Below are positions 24,340 to 35,201 of a stretch of 64,000 nt of DNA, piece by piece. The notes beneath the pieces were generated by a model that was given only the letters and a program-made list of their open reading frames with translations, was not told the origin of the DNA and made no database searches. The DNA comes from Alloalcanivorax gelatiniphagus (GTDB lineage Bacteria; Pseudomonadota; Gammaproteobacteria; Pseudomonadales; Alcanivoracaceae), in NCBI RefSeq assembly GCF_005938655.1, contig NZ_VCQT01000027.1:124001-188000 (forward strand), in the 5' to 3' direction. Positions within the stretch are counted from its first letter, which is position 1. Each line of letters opens with the position of its first letter. The translations under genes and the position numbers were made by a program.

Positions 24340-27045
24340 ATGATGTCTCGACTGTTCCGCGCCTATTGCGCCCTGGTGTTGCGCCACCCCCTGTTCTGGC
24401 TGCTGGTGGTGGCGCTGGTGTGCGGCACCGCCGCCTGGCAGGCCCGCCATTTCAAGCTGGACGCGTCCGCCGAATCCCTGACCCTGGAGAACGATCGGGC
24501 GCTGGAGTATTACCGGCAAATCGCCAAACAGTACGGCGGCAGCGATTTCCTGGTGATCACCTACACGCCCAAGGATCGGCCGCTGTTCCAGCGCGACACC
24601 CTGGAAAACCTGGAAAAACTGCAGGATCAGTTGAAGGGCGTGGACCAGGTGGCCTCGGTGTACACCCTGCTGGACGTGCCCTTGCTGTTCAGCCCCAAGG
24701 TGGAATTCACCGACCTCTCCAGCGGCTACCGGACCCTGCTCGACAACAATGTGGATCTGGATCTGGCGAAACGGGAATTCACCGAGGAGAACCCGCTTTA
24801 CGAGGACCTGCTGGTCAGCGACGACGGCCGCACCACGGCCATGCTGGTCACCTTCCAGCGTGACGAGCATTTCTTTGAGTTGCTCAACCGCCGCAACGCC
24901 CTGCGCGACAAGCAACGCCAGGGCGAGCTGAGCGACGCCGAGGCGGCGGAGCTGGAACAGGTGACGGCCCGCTTCAGCGATTACAACAGCGAGGTGCAGG
25001 CGCGCACCACCCAGCGCATCGAGACCATTCGCGGCATCATGGACGGCTACCGGGACCAGGCCCAGTTGTTCCTGGGCGGCGTGCCGATGATCGCCTCGGA
25101 CATGATCGGCTTTATCCAGTCCGACCTGGAATTCTTCGGCCTCGGCGTACTGATCTTTCTGATTATCACCCTGTTCCTGATTTTCCGCCGGCCGCGCTGG
25201 GTGGTGGTGCCGTTGATGTGCTGCGCGGTCACCGCCCTGGTGGTGACCGGCTGGCTCGGTTTCATGGACTGGAAGGTGACGGTGATCAGCAGCAATTACC
25301 TGTCGCTGCTGCTGATCATCACCATGTCGATCACCATCCACCTGACCGTGCGCTACCGGGAACTGCACCAGGAAAACCCGGACGCCACCCAGGCCTGGCT
25401 GCTGCGCGAAACCGCCGCCCATATGATGCGGCCCAGCGTCTACATGATCCTTACCACCATGGTCGGTTTCTCCTCCCTGGTGATCAGCGACATCCGCCCG
25501 GTGATCGATTTCGGGTGGATGATGACCCTGGGCCTGGGCGTGGCCCTGGTGACCTGCTTTCTGGTGTTCCCCGCCCTGCTCGCCCGGCTGTCGCCGGGGC
25601 AGCCGCCCCAGGGCCGCGATTTCACCCGCCGGGTGACCCTGGGCTTCGCCGGCGTCACCGAGCGCCACCGGGCCACCCTGCTGGTGCTGACCCTGGTCGG
25701 CATGGCGTTGGCGCTGTGGGGCATGACCCGCCTGACGGTGGAAAACCGCTTTATCGACTATTTCCAGAAGGACACGGAAATCTATCAGGGCATGCTGCAG
25801 ATCGACCGTAAGCTGGGCGGCACCACGCCCCTGGATATCGTGATCGACGCGCCGCCCCGCCCGGCCGCCTCCGCCGCTTCCGGCGACAGCTCATCCGCTT
25901 CCAGCGACGACACCGGTGCCGATCAGCAGGCCGGCGCCGACGGTTTCGATACGGTGGAAGCGGACCCGTTCGGCGCCACCGGCGGCGATGCCGGTAAAAC
26001 CGGCGGAGATGGCTTCGGCGCCGTGGAGCAGGACCCGTTCGCCGCCGGCGGCGGGGACGATTTCGGCGGTGGCGAGGACCCGTTCGCCAGCAACGGTTCC
26101 GGCCAGACCGCCAAGCAAGCGGCGGATGCCGGGCCGGATCTGCAGGGCGCCTACTGGTACACCCCGCAGCGTCTGGAACAGATCATCGAGATCGAGAAGT
26201 ATCTGAAGTCGTTGCCGGAAACCGGCAAGGTGCTGTCCATCGCCACCACCTATGAGGTGGCCAAGAAGATCAACGGCGGCCCGCTCAGCTATGTGCAGCT
26301 GATGCTGCTGGCCAGCTTTATCCCCGACGACCTGCGCGGTCAGCTGGTGCGCCCCTACCTGTCCGACGATGGCCGGCAGATTCGTATCAGCGTGCGGGTG
26401 GTGGACTCCTATCCGGGCCTGAACCGCAACGACCTGCTGGACAAGATCAACAACGATCTGGTGAGCAAATTCGATCTGCAACCGGAGCAGGTGCACCTGA
26501 CCGGCGCCCTGGTGCTCTACAACAATATGCTGCAGAGCCTGTTCGATTCGCAGATCAAGACCCTGGGCTATGTGTTCGTGGCGATCATGGTGATGCTGCT
26601 GTTGCTGTTCCGGTCCCTGCCGGTGGCGCTGATCAGCATGGTGCCCAGTCTGGTCAGCGCCGCCACCGTGCTGGGGCTGATGGGCTGGCTCGGCCTGCCG
26701 CTGGATCTGATGACCATCACCATCACCGCCATCACCATCGGCATCGCGGTGGATGACACCATCCACTATGTGCACCGCTACCATGAAGAATGGCCCCGGG
26801 ACGGGGACTATGTGGCCACCATGCGCCGCTGTCACGGCTCCATCGGCAAGGCGATGTACTACACCTCCCTGGTGATCATCGCCGGCTTCTCGATCCTGGC
26901 GATCTCCAACTTCAACCCGACGGTGTACTTCGGCCTGCTGACCAGCCTGGCCATGCTGATCGCGTTGCTCAGCAACCTGACCCTGCTGCCGGCGTTGCTG
27001 ATCACCGTGAAACCGAAACTGCGCGCCGCCCGGGAAGCGGCTTGA
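24340..27045 (+). CDS. RND/MMPL-superfamily exporter
   Basis: A 901-residue inner membrane protein with the two-fold RND layout: TM1 (about 12-30), periplasmic loop 1, TM2-6 (about 265-420), TM7 (about 445-465), periplasmic loop 2, and TM8-12 (about 730-890). Motifs in TM4/TM10 include ITMSITIHLTVRYRELH and ITAITIGIAVDDTIHYVHRY, with the aspartates expected for proton relay. The length and lack of partner genes point to the predicted exporter/HpnN-like branch, which often moves lipids, rather than a tripartite drug pump. Loop 2 has an unusual acidic Gly/Ser/Asp insertion (about residues 505-600) with three DPF motifs. The substrate is unknown. Confidence 0.88.
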   Translation: MMSRLFRAYCALVLRHPLFWLLVVALVCGTAAWQARHFKLDASAESLTLENDRALEYYRQIAKQYGGSDFLVITYTPKDRPLFQRDTLENLEKLQDQLKGVDQVASVYTLLDVPLLFSPKVEFTDLSSGYRTLLDNNVDLDLAKREFTEENPLYEDLLVSDDGRTTAMLVTFQRDEHFFELLNRRNALRDKQRQGELSDAEAAELEQVTARFSDYNSEVQARTTQRIETIRGIMDGYRDQAQLFLGGVPMIASDMIGFIQSDLEFFGLGVLIFLIITLFLIFRRPRWVVVPLMCCAVTALVVTGWLGFMDWKVTVISSNYLSLLLIITMSITIHLTVRYRELHQENPDATQAWLLRETAAHMMRPSVYMILTTMVGFSSLVISDIRPVIDFGWMMTLGLGVALVTCFLVFPALLARLSPGQPPQGRDFTRRVTLGFAGVTERHRATLLVLTLVGMALALWGMTRLTVENRFIDYFQKDTEIYQGMLQIDRKLGGTTPLDIVIDAPPRPAASAASGDSSSASSDDTGADQQAGADGFDTVEADPFGATGGDAGKTGGDGFGAVEQDPFAAGGGDDFGGGEDPFASNGSGQTAKQAADAGPDLQGAYWYTPQRLEQIIEIEKYLKSLPETGKVLSIATTYEVAKKINGGPLSYVQLMLLASFIPDDLRGQLVRPYLSDDGRQIRISVRVVDSYPGLNRNDLLDKINNDLVSKFDLQPEQVHLTGALVLYNNMLQSLFDSQIKTLGYVFVAIMVMLLLLFRSLPVALISMVPSLVSAATVLGLMGWLGLPLDLMTITITAITIGIAVDDTIHYVHRYHEEWPRDGDYVATMRRCHGSIGKAMYYTSLVIIAGFSILAISNFNPTVYFGLLTSLAMLIALLSNLTLLPALLITVKPKLRAAREAA

Positions 27046-27055
27046 TGGCGCGGTT

Positions 27056-27910
27056 GATCGCGGCTAAAGCCGCTCCTACAAGCGGCTTTAGAATGCGGTA
27101 GGAGCGGCTTCAGCCGCGATACCCCACACCTCAACCACGATCCGGATCAACCCGAACGTGGGCTTGCCTGACGGGCAGAGTCTTATCCATGCGGGATGCG
27201 TGCGAACCGACGGCTTAATCGCGGCTGAAGCCGCTCCTACAGGCGGCTTTAGAATGCGGTAGGAGCGGCTTTAGCCGCGATAACCCACACCTCAACCACG
27301 ATCCGGATCAACCGGAACGTGGGCTTACCTGACGGGCGGAGTCCTATCCATTCTGGATGCGTGCGAACCGGCGGGTTGATCGCGGCTAAAGCCGCTCCTA
27401 CAGGCGGCTTTGGAATCCTGTAGGAGCGGCTTCAGCCGCGATACCCCACACCTCAACCACGATCCGGGTCAACCCGAACGTGGGCACGCCTGACGGGCAG
27501 AGTCCTATCCATTCTGGATGCGTGCGGACCGGCGGGTTGATCGCGGCTAAAGCCGCTCCTACAGGCGGCTTTGCAATCCTGTAGGAGCGGCTTCAGCCGC
27601 GATAACCCACACCTCAACCACGATCCGGGTCAACCGGAACATGGGCTTGCCTGAAGGGCAGAGTCCTATCCATGCTGGATGCGTGCGGACCGGCGGGTTG
27701 ATCGCGGCTGAAGCCGCTCCTACAGGCGGCTTTGGAGTCGTGTAGGAGCGGCTTCAGCCGCGATAATCCACACCTCAACCACGATCCGGGTCAACCCGAA
27801 CGTGGGCTTGCCTGACGGGCAGAGTCTTATCCATGTTGGATGCGTGATCGCGGCTGAAGCCGCTCCTACAGGCGGCTTTAGAATGCGGTAGGAGCGGCTT
27901 CAGCCGCGAT
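27056..27910. repeat. tandem array of 161-bp units, each with an inverted REP pair
   Basis: Five units start at about 27056, 27217, 27378, 27539 and 27700, with period 161, and a sixth, shorter one begins at 27846. Each has a left REP (ATCGCGGCTAAAGCCGCTCC or the TGAAG variant), an 18-bp loop, an inverted REP, and a ~95-bp conserved filler that includes CACACCTCAACCACGATCCG and CTGACGGGCAGAGTC. No frame spans it as a gene. The last unit runs into the end of fieF and supplies its stop codon. Confidence 0.95.
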
Positions 27911-28817
27911 CCGGGTCGAGCGGAACGTGGGGCGGGTTGGGCACTGGGTCGTGGTGGATGATCACCTCCGCCGCCGGGTAATGGGCGACGATGTCGGCGC
28001 GGATGCGCTCGCCCAGGTCGTGGGCTTCGCGCAGCGACAGCCGCTCGTCCATGTCCACGTGCAGCTGGATGAACTGGGTGCGCCCGGACTGGCGGGTGCG
28101 CAGGTCGTGGAACCCCAGGGCCTGCTCATGCTCGCCAACCACGGTGCCGACCACGTCGCGGACCTCGCCGGGCAGCTCCCGGTCGAGCAGCAGCTGCACC
28201 GCGTCCCAGCCGATCTTGCCGGCGGAATAGAAGATATAGAGGGCGATCAGCAGCCCCACCAGGCCGTCCGCTTCGATAAAGCCGAACCCGCTCAGCACCA
28301 GCGCCACGATGATGCCGGCGTTGACCGCCAGGTCGGAGAGATAGTGCAGCGAATCCGCGTCGATGGCGGTGGAGCCGGTGCGGCGCACCACGTATTTCTG
28401 CACCACCAGCAGCAGCGCGGTGAGCACGATGGAAAACACCATCACCCCCACCCCCAGGCCGGTGGCCTCGATGGGCTGGGGGTCGAGCAGTTTCAGTACC
28501 GCCTCGCGCAGCAGATACAGCGCCGAACCGGCGATCAGAACCGACTGCCCCAGGCCCGCCAGCGCCTCCGCCTTGCCATGCCCGAAGCGGTGCTCGTCGT
28601 CCGCCGGCACCAGCGAGTAGTGGATCGCCGCGAAGTTGATCAGCGAGGCCAGCGAATCCATGATCGAATCGATCAGGGAGGCCAGCAGACTCACCGACCC
28701 GGTCAGCGTCCAGGCCACGCTCTTCACCGCGATCAGAATCAGGGCGGTGGCCACCGAGGCGCTGGCGGCCAGGGTCAACAAGCGGCGTGCCCGTGCTTCG
28801 TCCAGCGGTTCGTTCAT
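27900..28817 (-). CDS. fieF: cation diffusion facilitator (FieF/ZitB-type metal exporter)
   Basis: 305 residues with six membrane helices and a C-terminal cytoplasmic domain. Metal-site motifs are LIDSIMDSLASL in TM2 (Asp-x3-Asp) and DSLHYLSDLAVN in TM5 (His-x3-Asp), with HRFGHGKAEALAGL between TM2 and TM3, the hallmark of the FieF type. It exports Fe(II)/Zn(II) in exchange for protons. The last residues DRG and the TGA stop are read from an adjacent REP element. It sits where rpoS is found downstream of nlpD in many relatives. Confidence 0.93.
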   Translation of the reverse strand: MNEPLDEARARRLLTLAASASVATALILIAVKSVAWTLTGSVSLLASLIDSIMDSLASLINFAAIHYSLVPADDEHRFGHGKAEALAGLGQSVLIAGSALYLLREAVLKLLDPQPIEATGLGVGVMVFSIVLTALLLVVQKYVVRRTGSTAIDADSLHYLSDLAVNAGIIVALVLSGFGFIEADGLVGLLIALYIFYSAGKIGWDAVQLLLDRELPGEVRDVVGTVVGEHEQALGFHDLRTRQSGRTQFIQLHVDMDERLSLREAHDLGERIRADIVAHYPAAEVIIHHDPVPNPPHVPLDPDRG

Positions 28818-28819
28818 GG

Positions 28820-29635
28820 TCAGGATTTCCTTGGCAAAAGGGCCAGCGGGTCCACCGGCTGACCGTCCTTGCGAATCTCGAAATGCAGCTGGGTGTGCAG
28901 GGTGCCACTGGCGCCCATGGTGGCGATTTCCTGGCCGGCACGCACCTGGTCACCCTCCTTCACCAGCAGCTTCTTGTTGTGGGCGTAGGCGCTCAGCCAG
29001 CGGTCGTTGTGCTTGATGATCAGCAGATTGCCATAGCCGGTCAAACCGCTGCCCCGATACACCACCCGCCCGCCGGCGGCGGCCACCACCGGGCTGCCCT
29101 CGCGGCCGCCGATGGCGATGCCGCGCCGGCCACCGGCGGCGCTGGAGTAGCGCTCCAGCAACTTGCCGCTGGCCGGCCATTGCCAGTTCACCGGTCCGGT
29201 GGCCGCCGGGCTGCTGGTTTTCGGCGGCGGGGGCGGCGTGGCGGCGGAGGACGAACGGCTGGACGACGAGGACGCCCCGGCGGAGGACGGCGCCCTGGAC
29301 GAACTGGACGCGGTGCCGCGCTCCGGGGTGGTTTCCCGGGGGCTGGCGCCGGCGAACGAAATCACCTGGCCGGGGTAAATGGTATAGGGGGCACCGATGC
29401 TGTTGGCGCGGGCCAGGGAGCGGTAGTCCCAGCCGTAGCGCCAGGCAATGGAATACAGGGTCTCGCCCCGTTGCACCCGGTGACTGCCGGAGGTCACCTT
29501 GCCGGCGCGTTGGTCCTGCTGGTAGATGTCCACCACCGGCGGCGGGCTGCTTACCGCGCAACCGGTCAGGGCCATCAACAACACTGTGACAAGACAAACA
29601 CGCAAAAGACTACTCGTCCGTTGGGGTCGCCTCAT
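28820..29635 (-). CDS. nlpD: NlpD-type LysM / LytM (M23) lipoprotein
   Basis: About 271 residues. The lipobox LMALTGC marks a lipoprotein. A LysM domain follows (HRVQRGETLYSIAWRYG), then a Ser/Pro/Ala-rich linker, then a LytM domain with VNWQWPASGKLLERYS and GYGNLLIIKHNDRWLSAYAH. The C-terminal LHFEIRKDGQPVDPL retains one HxE-type feature, but the usual paired zinc ligands are incomplete, as in NlpD proteins that activate amidases. The start is uncertain: ATG at 29635 or TTG at 29653. It overlaps the upstream membrane protein gene. Confidence 0.9.
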   Translation of the reverse strand: MRRPQRTSSLLRVCLVTVLLMALTGCAVSSPPPVVDIYQQDQRAGKVTSGSHRVQRGETLYSIAWRYGWDYRSLARANSIGAPYTIYPGQVISFAGASPRETTPERGTASSSSRAPSSAGASSSSSRSSSAATPPPPPKTSSPAATGPVNWQWPASGKLLERYSSAAGGRRGIAIGGREGSPVVAAAGGRVVYRGSGLTGYGNLLIIKHNDRWLSAYAHNKKLLVKEGDQVRAGQEIATMGASGTLHTQLHFEIRKDGQPVDPLALLPRKS

Positions 29636-30527
29636 TATGCACGGGCGCGGCAAAGGAAAGTAGCCACACCAGGAGCAGCCCGACCACCATCATGGTCAGC
29701 GCCAGCGCCAGATGACTGGCGCCGCCGGTGGCGCGGGCATAGTCCGCCGGCCACAGCCAGCGCTCCGCCACGCCCTGGTCCAGGGGCAGCCGCCAGGGCC
29801 ACAGCTTGACCAGCGAGCCGGCCATGAAGCCACCGAGCAGGGCCATCACGGTGTCGTGGTAATGATGCAGCAGCCATTTGAGCAGCCGCACGAAGGCCAG
29901 CAATCCGCAGGCGCAGCCGGCCATGAAACTGATCAGCAACGGCCAGTCGCCGCCGTCCACCGCCGCCAGCACGGATGGGTACAAACCCAGTAATAACAGG
30001 ATAAAACTGCCGGAGATGCCGGGCAGGATCATGGCGCAGATGGCCACCGCGCCGCCCAGGAAGAAGACCAACGGCGACACGCCGAACACGGTGAGCCCGG
30101 GCGCCAGGCTGATCGTCACCGCCGCTCCGGTGCCGGCCACGAAGGCCAGCCATTGTGGCGGGCCCCGTTTTTTCAGCGGCGACAGCACCAGGAAAACACT
30201 GGCCAGAATCAGGCCGCAGAAGAACGCCCACACCGGCACCGGGTGGTGCGCCAGCAGCCAGGTCATGATCCGCGCCAGCAGCGCGATGCTGGTGAGAATC
30301 CCCGCCAGCAGAGTGAAAAGGAAGGTAAAATTGCCGGCCCGCCAGAACGCGGCGAAGCCCTGCCGGCGCCAAACGCCGAGCAAACCCGGGCCGATGCCGC
30401 CCAGGGTATCGATCAGTTCTTCATAGATGCCGGTGATCAGCGCCAGGGTGCCGCCGGACACACCGGGCACCACATCGGCGGCGCCCATGGCCAGGCCGCG
30501 CAGGTAGACACCGGGGCGGGCCTTCAT
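29610..30527 (-). CDS. DUF368 (PopT-type) undecaprenyl-phosphate transporter family protein
   Basis: 305 residues, with about eight to ten membrane helices and the duplicated signature of the family: VVPGVSGGTLALITG near the N-terminus and ILPGISGSFILLLLGLYP in the second half. DUF368 members are reported to recycle undecaprenyl phosphate across the inner membrane (PopT). The gene overlaps pcm by 4 bp and nlpD by at least 20 bp. The location in a cluster that also contains uppS is consistent with envelope lipid carrier traffic. The function is from family knowledge only. Confidence 0.88.
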   Translation of the reverse strand: MKARPGVYLRGLAMGAADVVPGVSGGTLALITGIYEELIDTLGGIGPGLLGVWRRQGFAAFWRAGNFTFLFTLLAGILTSIALLARIMTWLLAHHPVPVWAFFCGLILASVFLVLSPLKKRGPPQWLAFVAGTGAAVTISLAPGLTVFGVSPLVFFLGGAVAICAMILPGISGSFILLLLGLYPSVLAAVDGGDWPLLISFMAGCACGLLAFVRLLKWLLHHYHDTVMALLGGFMAGSLVKLWPWRLPLDQGVAERWLWPADYARATGGASHLALALTMMVVGLLLVWLLSFAAPVHNEATPTDE

Positions 30528-31180
30528 TGCACACCCCGCTGGAACGGCACGAAGCGCACCGCATCCAACTGCCGGGTATGAATCTCATCGCCCACCCGGT
30601 CCACCACGGTGAGATGCTGGACGCGGTCGCCCACCGGCATCACCAGGCGGCCACCATCGGCCAGTTGGTCGAGCAGTTCCCGGGGAATTTCCGGACGGGC
30701 GCAGGCCACCAGGATGCCGTCGAAGGGCGCCGCCGCTTTCCAGCCAAAGCCGCCGTCGGCGTGCTTGAGCTGCACCCGCGCCAGCCCCAGGCTGATCAGC
30801 CGCTGGCGGGCGCGATCCTGCAGCGGGCGAATGCGCTCCACGGAATGCACCTGGCCGCACAGCGCCGCCAGCACCGCAGTCTGGTAGCCACAGCCGGTGC
30901 CGATCTCCAGCACCTTTTCCGGCACCCGCTCGGCGATCAGCAGCTCGGTCATGCGCGCCACCACCCAGGGCTGGGAAATGGTCTGGCCGTGGCCGATGGG
31001 CAGGGCGGTGTCGTCGTAGGCCTGGTGGGCCAGGGCTTCGTCGATAAAATAATGGCGCGGCGTGGTGCGGATCACCTCCAGCACCCGTTCGTCCTCGATG
31101 CCGACGTCCCGCAGCCGGTTGATAAGCCGCTCCCGGGTTCTCGCCGATGTCATGCCAATGCCGCGCAATTCCGTGTCCAT
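30524..31180 (-). CDS. pcm: protein-L-isoaspartate O-methyltransferase
   Basis: About 218 residues. Signature blocks are RTTPRHYFIDEALAHQAYDD, LPIGHGQTISQPWVVARMTE, the SAM motif KVLEIGTGCGYQTAVLA and the C-terminal RLVMPVG. It repairs isoaspartyl residues in aged proteins by SAM-dependent methylation. The start is not certain: ATGs at 31234, 31201, 31180 and 31153 are in frame, and I use 31180. In gammaproteobacteria pcm is usually preceded by surE and followed by nlpD; here truD is directly upstream, beyond a REP pair, and a DUF368 gene follows. Confidence 0.93.
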   Translation of the reverse strand: MDTELRGIGMTSARTRERLINRLRDVGIEDERVLEVIRTTPRHYFIDEALAHQAYDDTALPIGHGQTISQPWVVARMTELLIAERVPEKVLEIGTGCGYQTAVLAALCGQVHSVERIRPLQDRARQRLISLGLARVQLKHADGGFGWKAAAPFDGILVACARPEIPRELLDQLADGGRLVMPVGDRVQHLTVVDRVGDEIHTRQLDAVRFVPFQRGVQ

Positions 31181-31239
31181 GTCCGTCGGTGGATCCCCCA
31201 TCCCCGTTTCATTTTTGGTGCGCCCGAATTCCATCGGAT

Positions 31240-31301
31240 ATCGCGGCTGAAGCCGCTCCTACAACGGAATGCTGCGCTGTAGGAGCGGCTTCAGCCGCGA
31301 T
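31240..31301. repeat. inverted REP pair supplying the truD stop codon
   Basis: Two inverted REPs (left ATCGCGGCTGAAGCCGCTCC, right GGAGCGGCTTCAGCCGCGAT) separated by about 22 bp, between truD and pcm. On the minus strand the right REP reads GAT CGC GGC TGA in frame, so truD ends DRG-stop inside it. Confidence 0.92.
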
Positions 31302-32358
31302 CCGCCGCCGCCGGCACCCGGGTGGCCAACAACTCCGCCAACACCGAGGTGGCGAAGGCGCCGGTGGGCAAGCTCAACGCCAGCTCCAGCGTATCACCGG
31401 CCCAGTGCCATTCCAGCCCGGTCACCGGCAGGCGGGTGGCCCGCCGTTCCGCCTCCAGGCCCAATTCCCCCAGGGCCGCGATCAGGGGCCCATGGGGCCC
31501 CAGCACCCGCTGTTCCAGCCGCTCGCAAGCCGCCGATGATGCCATGCCCGCCCGCCCCGGCAAAGGGGCGGTGGGATGCACCTCGCCGGCGGCCACCCGG
31601 GCCGCCGCGTTGGCGTCGTCGTCAGCGGAGAACAGGCCCCGGCTGCCGTCCGGGCGCAGCAGGTCACCGTCCAGCAGACGGTCCCAGACCCCCTCGCGGA
31701 CGCGCTCCGCCAACACCGCGTTGAACAGGCCGGAGCGCACCGCCGACAGCCAGAAGTTGCGCAGCGTGCGCTTGCGCGGCGCCTCGCCGCCCAGCAGCCA
31801 GGCCCGCCCCCGGGTCCAGTTGGCGCCGTCCCGGCCGAAGCGCTGTTCGCCGAAATAGTTAGGCACACCCTGGCCGGCCACCGCCAGCAAAATCGACTCC
31901 AGCCGTTCCCGGTCCGCCTCCACCTGGCGCAGCCGCAGCTGGAAGGCATTGCCGCGATGGGTGCCCCGGTTGAGCTTGCGGCGGTGGCGCAGGGCCCGGT
32001 GGATCACCAGCCCCTCGGCGGCCTCGAACTCCGGGTCCGGCTTGCCGGGCAGGTGCAAGCTGAACCACTGCCGGGTCACCGCGCGGCGGTCCTTGAGGCC
32101 GCCATAGCCCACCGCCAGCCGGTGCACACCGGCCTGCTTGGCCAGCCACAGGGCCACGTCCTCGGTGTTCCAGTTGGTTTTTTCGATCTCAACCCAAAGG
32201 TGCTCGCCTTCACCGTCGGGCACCACGGTCATGATCTCGTCGACGCGGAAGTCCGCCGCCTCCACGCGCAGCAGGGCGGTGCCCGCCGGGCCACCGTGGG
32301 CCGCCGGCGTGGCCGGTGGTGCGTCCACCGGTTCGCCGCCGGCGCCGCCGTTCAACAC
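31291..32358 (-). CDS. truD: tRNA pseudouridine(13) synthase TruD
   Basis: 355 residues. The TruD family blocks [32 protein letters not shown] (with the catalytic Asp in LKDR), [11 protein letters not shown] and [14 protein letters not shown] are all present. It isomerises U13 of tRNA-Glu. The gene starts at a GTG that overlaps the ispF stop by 7 bp. The C-terminus DRG and stop codon come from a REP element, suggesting the insertion replaced the native end. Confidence 0.95.
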   Translation of the reverse strand: MLNGGAGGEPVDAPPATPAAHGGPAGTALLRVEAADFRVDEIMTVVPDGEGEHLWVEIEKTNWNTEDVALWLAKQAGVHRLAVGYGGLKDRRAVTRQWFSLHLPGKPDPEFEAAEGLVIHRALRHRRKLNRGTHRGNAFQLRLRQVEADRERLESILLAVAGQGVPNYFGEQRFGRDGANWTRGRAWLLGGEAPRKRTLRNFWLSAVRSGLFNAVLAERVREGVWDRLLDGDLLRPDGSRGLFSADDDANAAARVAAGEVHPTAPLPGRAGMASSAACERLEQRVLGPHGPLIAALGELGLEAERRATRLPVTGLEWHWAGDTLELALSLPTGAFATSVLAELLATRVPAAADRG

Positions 32359-32849
32359 CGCTCCAGCAGGGCGGACGCCTGCACGGCGATGCCCTCGCCA
32401 CGGCCGGTGAAGCCCAGCTTCTCGGTGGTGGTGGCCTTCACCGACACCTGGTCCTGGTCACAGCCCAGCAGCTCGGCGATCCGTTCGCGCATGGCGGTCA
32501 GGTGCGGGGCCAGCTTGGGGGCCTGGCAGATCACCGTCAGGTCCACATTGCCCACCCGCCAGCCGGCGGCGACGATGTCTTCCATCACCCGGGCCAGCAG
32601 CTGCCCGGAATCCGCGCCCTTCCAGCGCGGGTCGGTGTCGGGAAAGTAGTGGCCGATATCGCCCAGCGCCAGGGCGCCGAGCAGGGCGTCGGTAAGCGCG
32701 TGCAGCGCCACATCGCCATCGGAGTGGGCCTTGAGGCCACGCTCGTGGGCAATGCGCACGCCGCCCAGCATCACATGGTCACCGTCCTCGGCGAAGGCGT
32801 GCACGTCGAAGCCGGTACCTACGCGAATGGCGCCCGGGCGAACCGCCAT
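32352..32849 (-). CDS. ispF: 2-C-methyl-D-erythritol 2,4-cyclodiphosphate synthase
   Basis: 165 residues, slightly longer than the usual ~158 because of the N-terminal extension MAVRPGA. Zinc ligands are in GFDVHAF (Asp and His) and the later [32 protein letters not shown] and [12 protein letters not shown] complete the signature. It forms MEcPP in the MEP isoprenoid pathway. It overlaps ispD by 31 bp, and GGAGGGG lies 6 bases before the ATG. Together with ispD and dxr elsewhere in the cluster it supplies the precursor of undecaprenyl phosphate. Confidence 0.96.
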   Translation of the reverse strand: MAVRPGAIRVGTGFDVHAFAEDGDHVMLGGVRIAHERGLKAHSDGDVALHALTDALLGALALGDIGHYFPDTDPRWKGADSGQLLARVMEDIVAAGWRVGNVDLTVICQAPKLAPHLTAMRERIAELLGCDQDQVSVKATTTEKLGFTGRGEGIAVQASALLERC

Positions 32850-33547
32850 GACAGCCCCTCCTGTTCCTGGGCCGCGAGGTAGAAGCGCGCCAGCGCCAGG
32901 TCCTCGGGCAGGGTGATTTTGATGTTGTCCGCCTGCCCTTGCACCAGGGCCGGGTGGCGGCCGGCGGCCTCCAGGGCGGAGGCCTCGTCGGTGATGCCGT
33001 CCAGATCCCCGTCCAGGGCCCGGTGCAGGGCCGCCGCCGGGAACAGTTGCGGGGTCAGCGCCCGCCAGATGTGGCGCCGGTCCAGGGTGGCGTCGATACG
33101 CTGGCTCTGGTCGGCGCGCTTGATGGTGTCGGTGACCGGCCGCGCCAGAATGGCGCCGTCGTCGCCGCAGCCGTCCACCAGGGCCTGGATGTCGGACAGC
33201 CGCACCAGCGGCCGGGCCATGTCGTGCACCAGCACCCAGGCGTCCGGGTCCTGCTCCAGCACCGCCGCCACCCCGGCGCGCACCGACCCGGCGCGGCTGG
33301 CGCCGCCGGTCACCGAACGCACCCGCCGGTGGCGGGCCACGTCCAGGCGCGGCCACCAGGGGTCGCCGTCGGCCACCGCCACCACCACCTGGCGGATCGG
33401 CGCGAACGCCAGCAGCCGGGTGATGGTGTGCTCGGCCACGGTGCGGCCGTCCAGGCTCAGGTACTGCTTGGGCAGGCCGGCGCCCATGCGCGCGCCGACG
33501 CCGGCGGCGGGCACCACCGCATAGAGCGCTTTATGGCTGGTCGTCAC
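32819..33547 (-). CDS. ispD: 2-C-methyl-D-erythritol 4-phosphate cytidylyltransferase
   Basis: 242 residues with a nucleotidyltransferase fold. [20 protein letters not shown] is the CTP-binding loop, and [11 protein letters not shown] and [10 protein letters not shown] are conserved catalytic blocks. It makes CDP-ME in the MEP pathway. The start is GTG, 17 bp inside the end of ftsB. The ftsB-ispD-ispF arrangement is standard in gammaproteobacteria. Confidence 0.96.
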   Translation of the reverse strand: MTTSHKALYAVVPAAGVGARMGAGLPKQYLSLDGRTVAEHTITRLLAFAPIRQVVVAVADGDPWWPRLDVARHRRVRSVTGGASRAGSVRAGVAAVLEQDPDAWVLVHDMARPLVRLSDIQALVDGCGDDGAILARPVTDTIKRADQSQRIDATLDRRHIWRALTPQLFPAAALHRALDGDLDGITDEASALEAAGRHPALVQGQADNIKITLPEDLALARFYLAAQEQEGLSWRFARAPFA

Positions 33548-33848
33548 TGGCGCCGTCCCCGGGTTCCACGATCAGGAAGTAGGTTTCACCGTCGCGGATC
33601 ATGCCCAGATCCTTGCGGGCGATTTCCTCCACCGCTTCGGTGCCGTCCTTGAGGTCGCGCACGTCGGCGGCCATCAGCCGGTTGCGCTCGGCCAGTTCGG
33701 CGTTTTGCGCGGTCAGGGTCTCGACCTGCTTTTCCAGGGCGGCCACATGCCGCAGGCTGCCCTCGCCGAACCATAGCCGCGCCTGCAGCCCCAGCAGCAC
33801 CAGGGCCAGCACGGCGAGCACCACCTGGCGCGCCGGGGACAGCTTCAC
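33531..33848 (-). CDS. ftsB: cell division protein FtsB
   Basis: 105 residues: one N-terminal membrane helix (about 8-24, QVVLAVLALVLLGLQARLWF), then a coiled coil (about 35-72) and the conserved EEIARKDLGMIRDGETYFLI, typical of septum-formation initiator proteins. It bridges FtsL and FtsQ at the divisome. It lies between eno and ispD, its standard place. Confidence 0.95.
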   Translation of the reverse strand: MKLSPARQVVLAVLALVLLGLQARLWFGEGSLRHVAALEKQVETLTAQNAELAERNRLMAADVRDLKDGTEAVEEIARKDLGMIRDGETYFLIVEPGDGASDDQP

Positions 33849-33887
33849 GCGCCCTCCCCGGCCGCCGGCAGACCGGCCTTCAAGGCC

Positions 33888-35189
<1,302 letters not shown>

Positions 35190-35201
35190 CTAGATACGAA
35201 C

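Noticed and set aside
27056-27910. Possible CRISPR array (regular repeats in an intergenic region)
   Set aside because: The units are 161 bp and the fillers are as conserved as the repeats, so there are no unique spacers, and there are no cas genes nearby. It is a tandem REP compound repeat.
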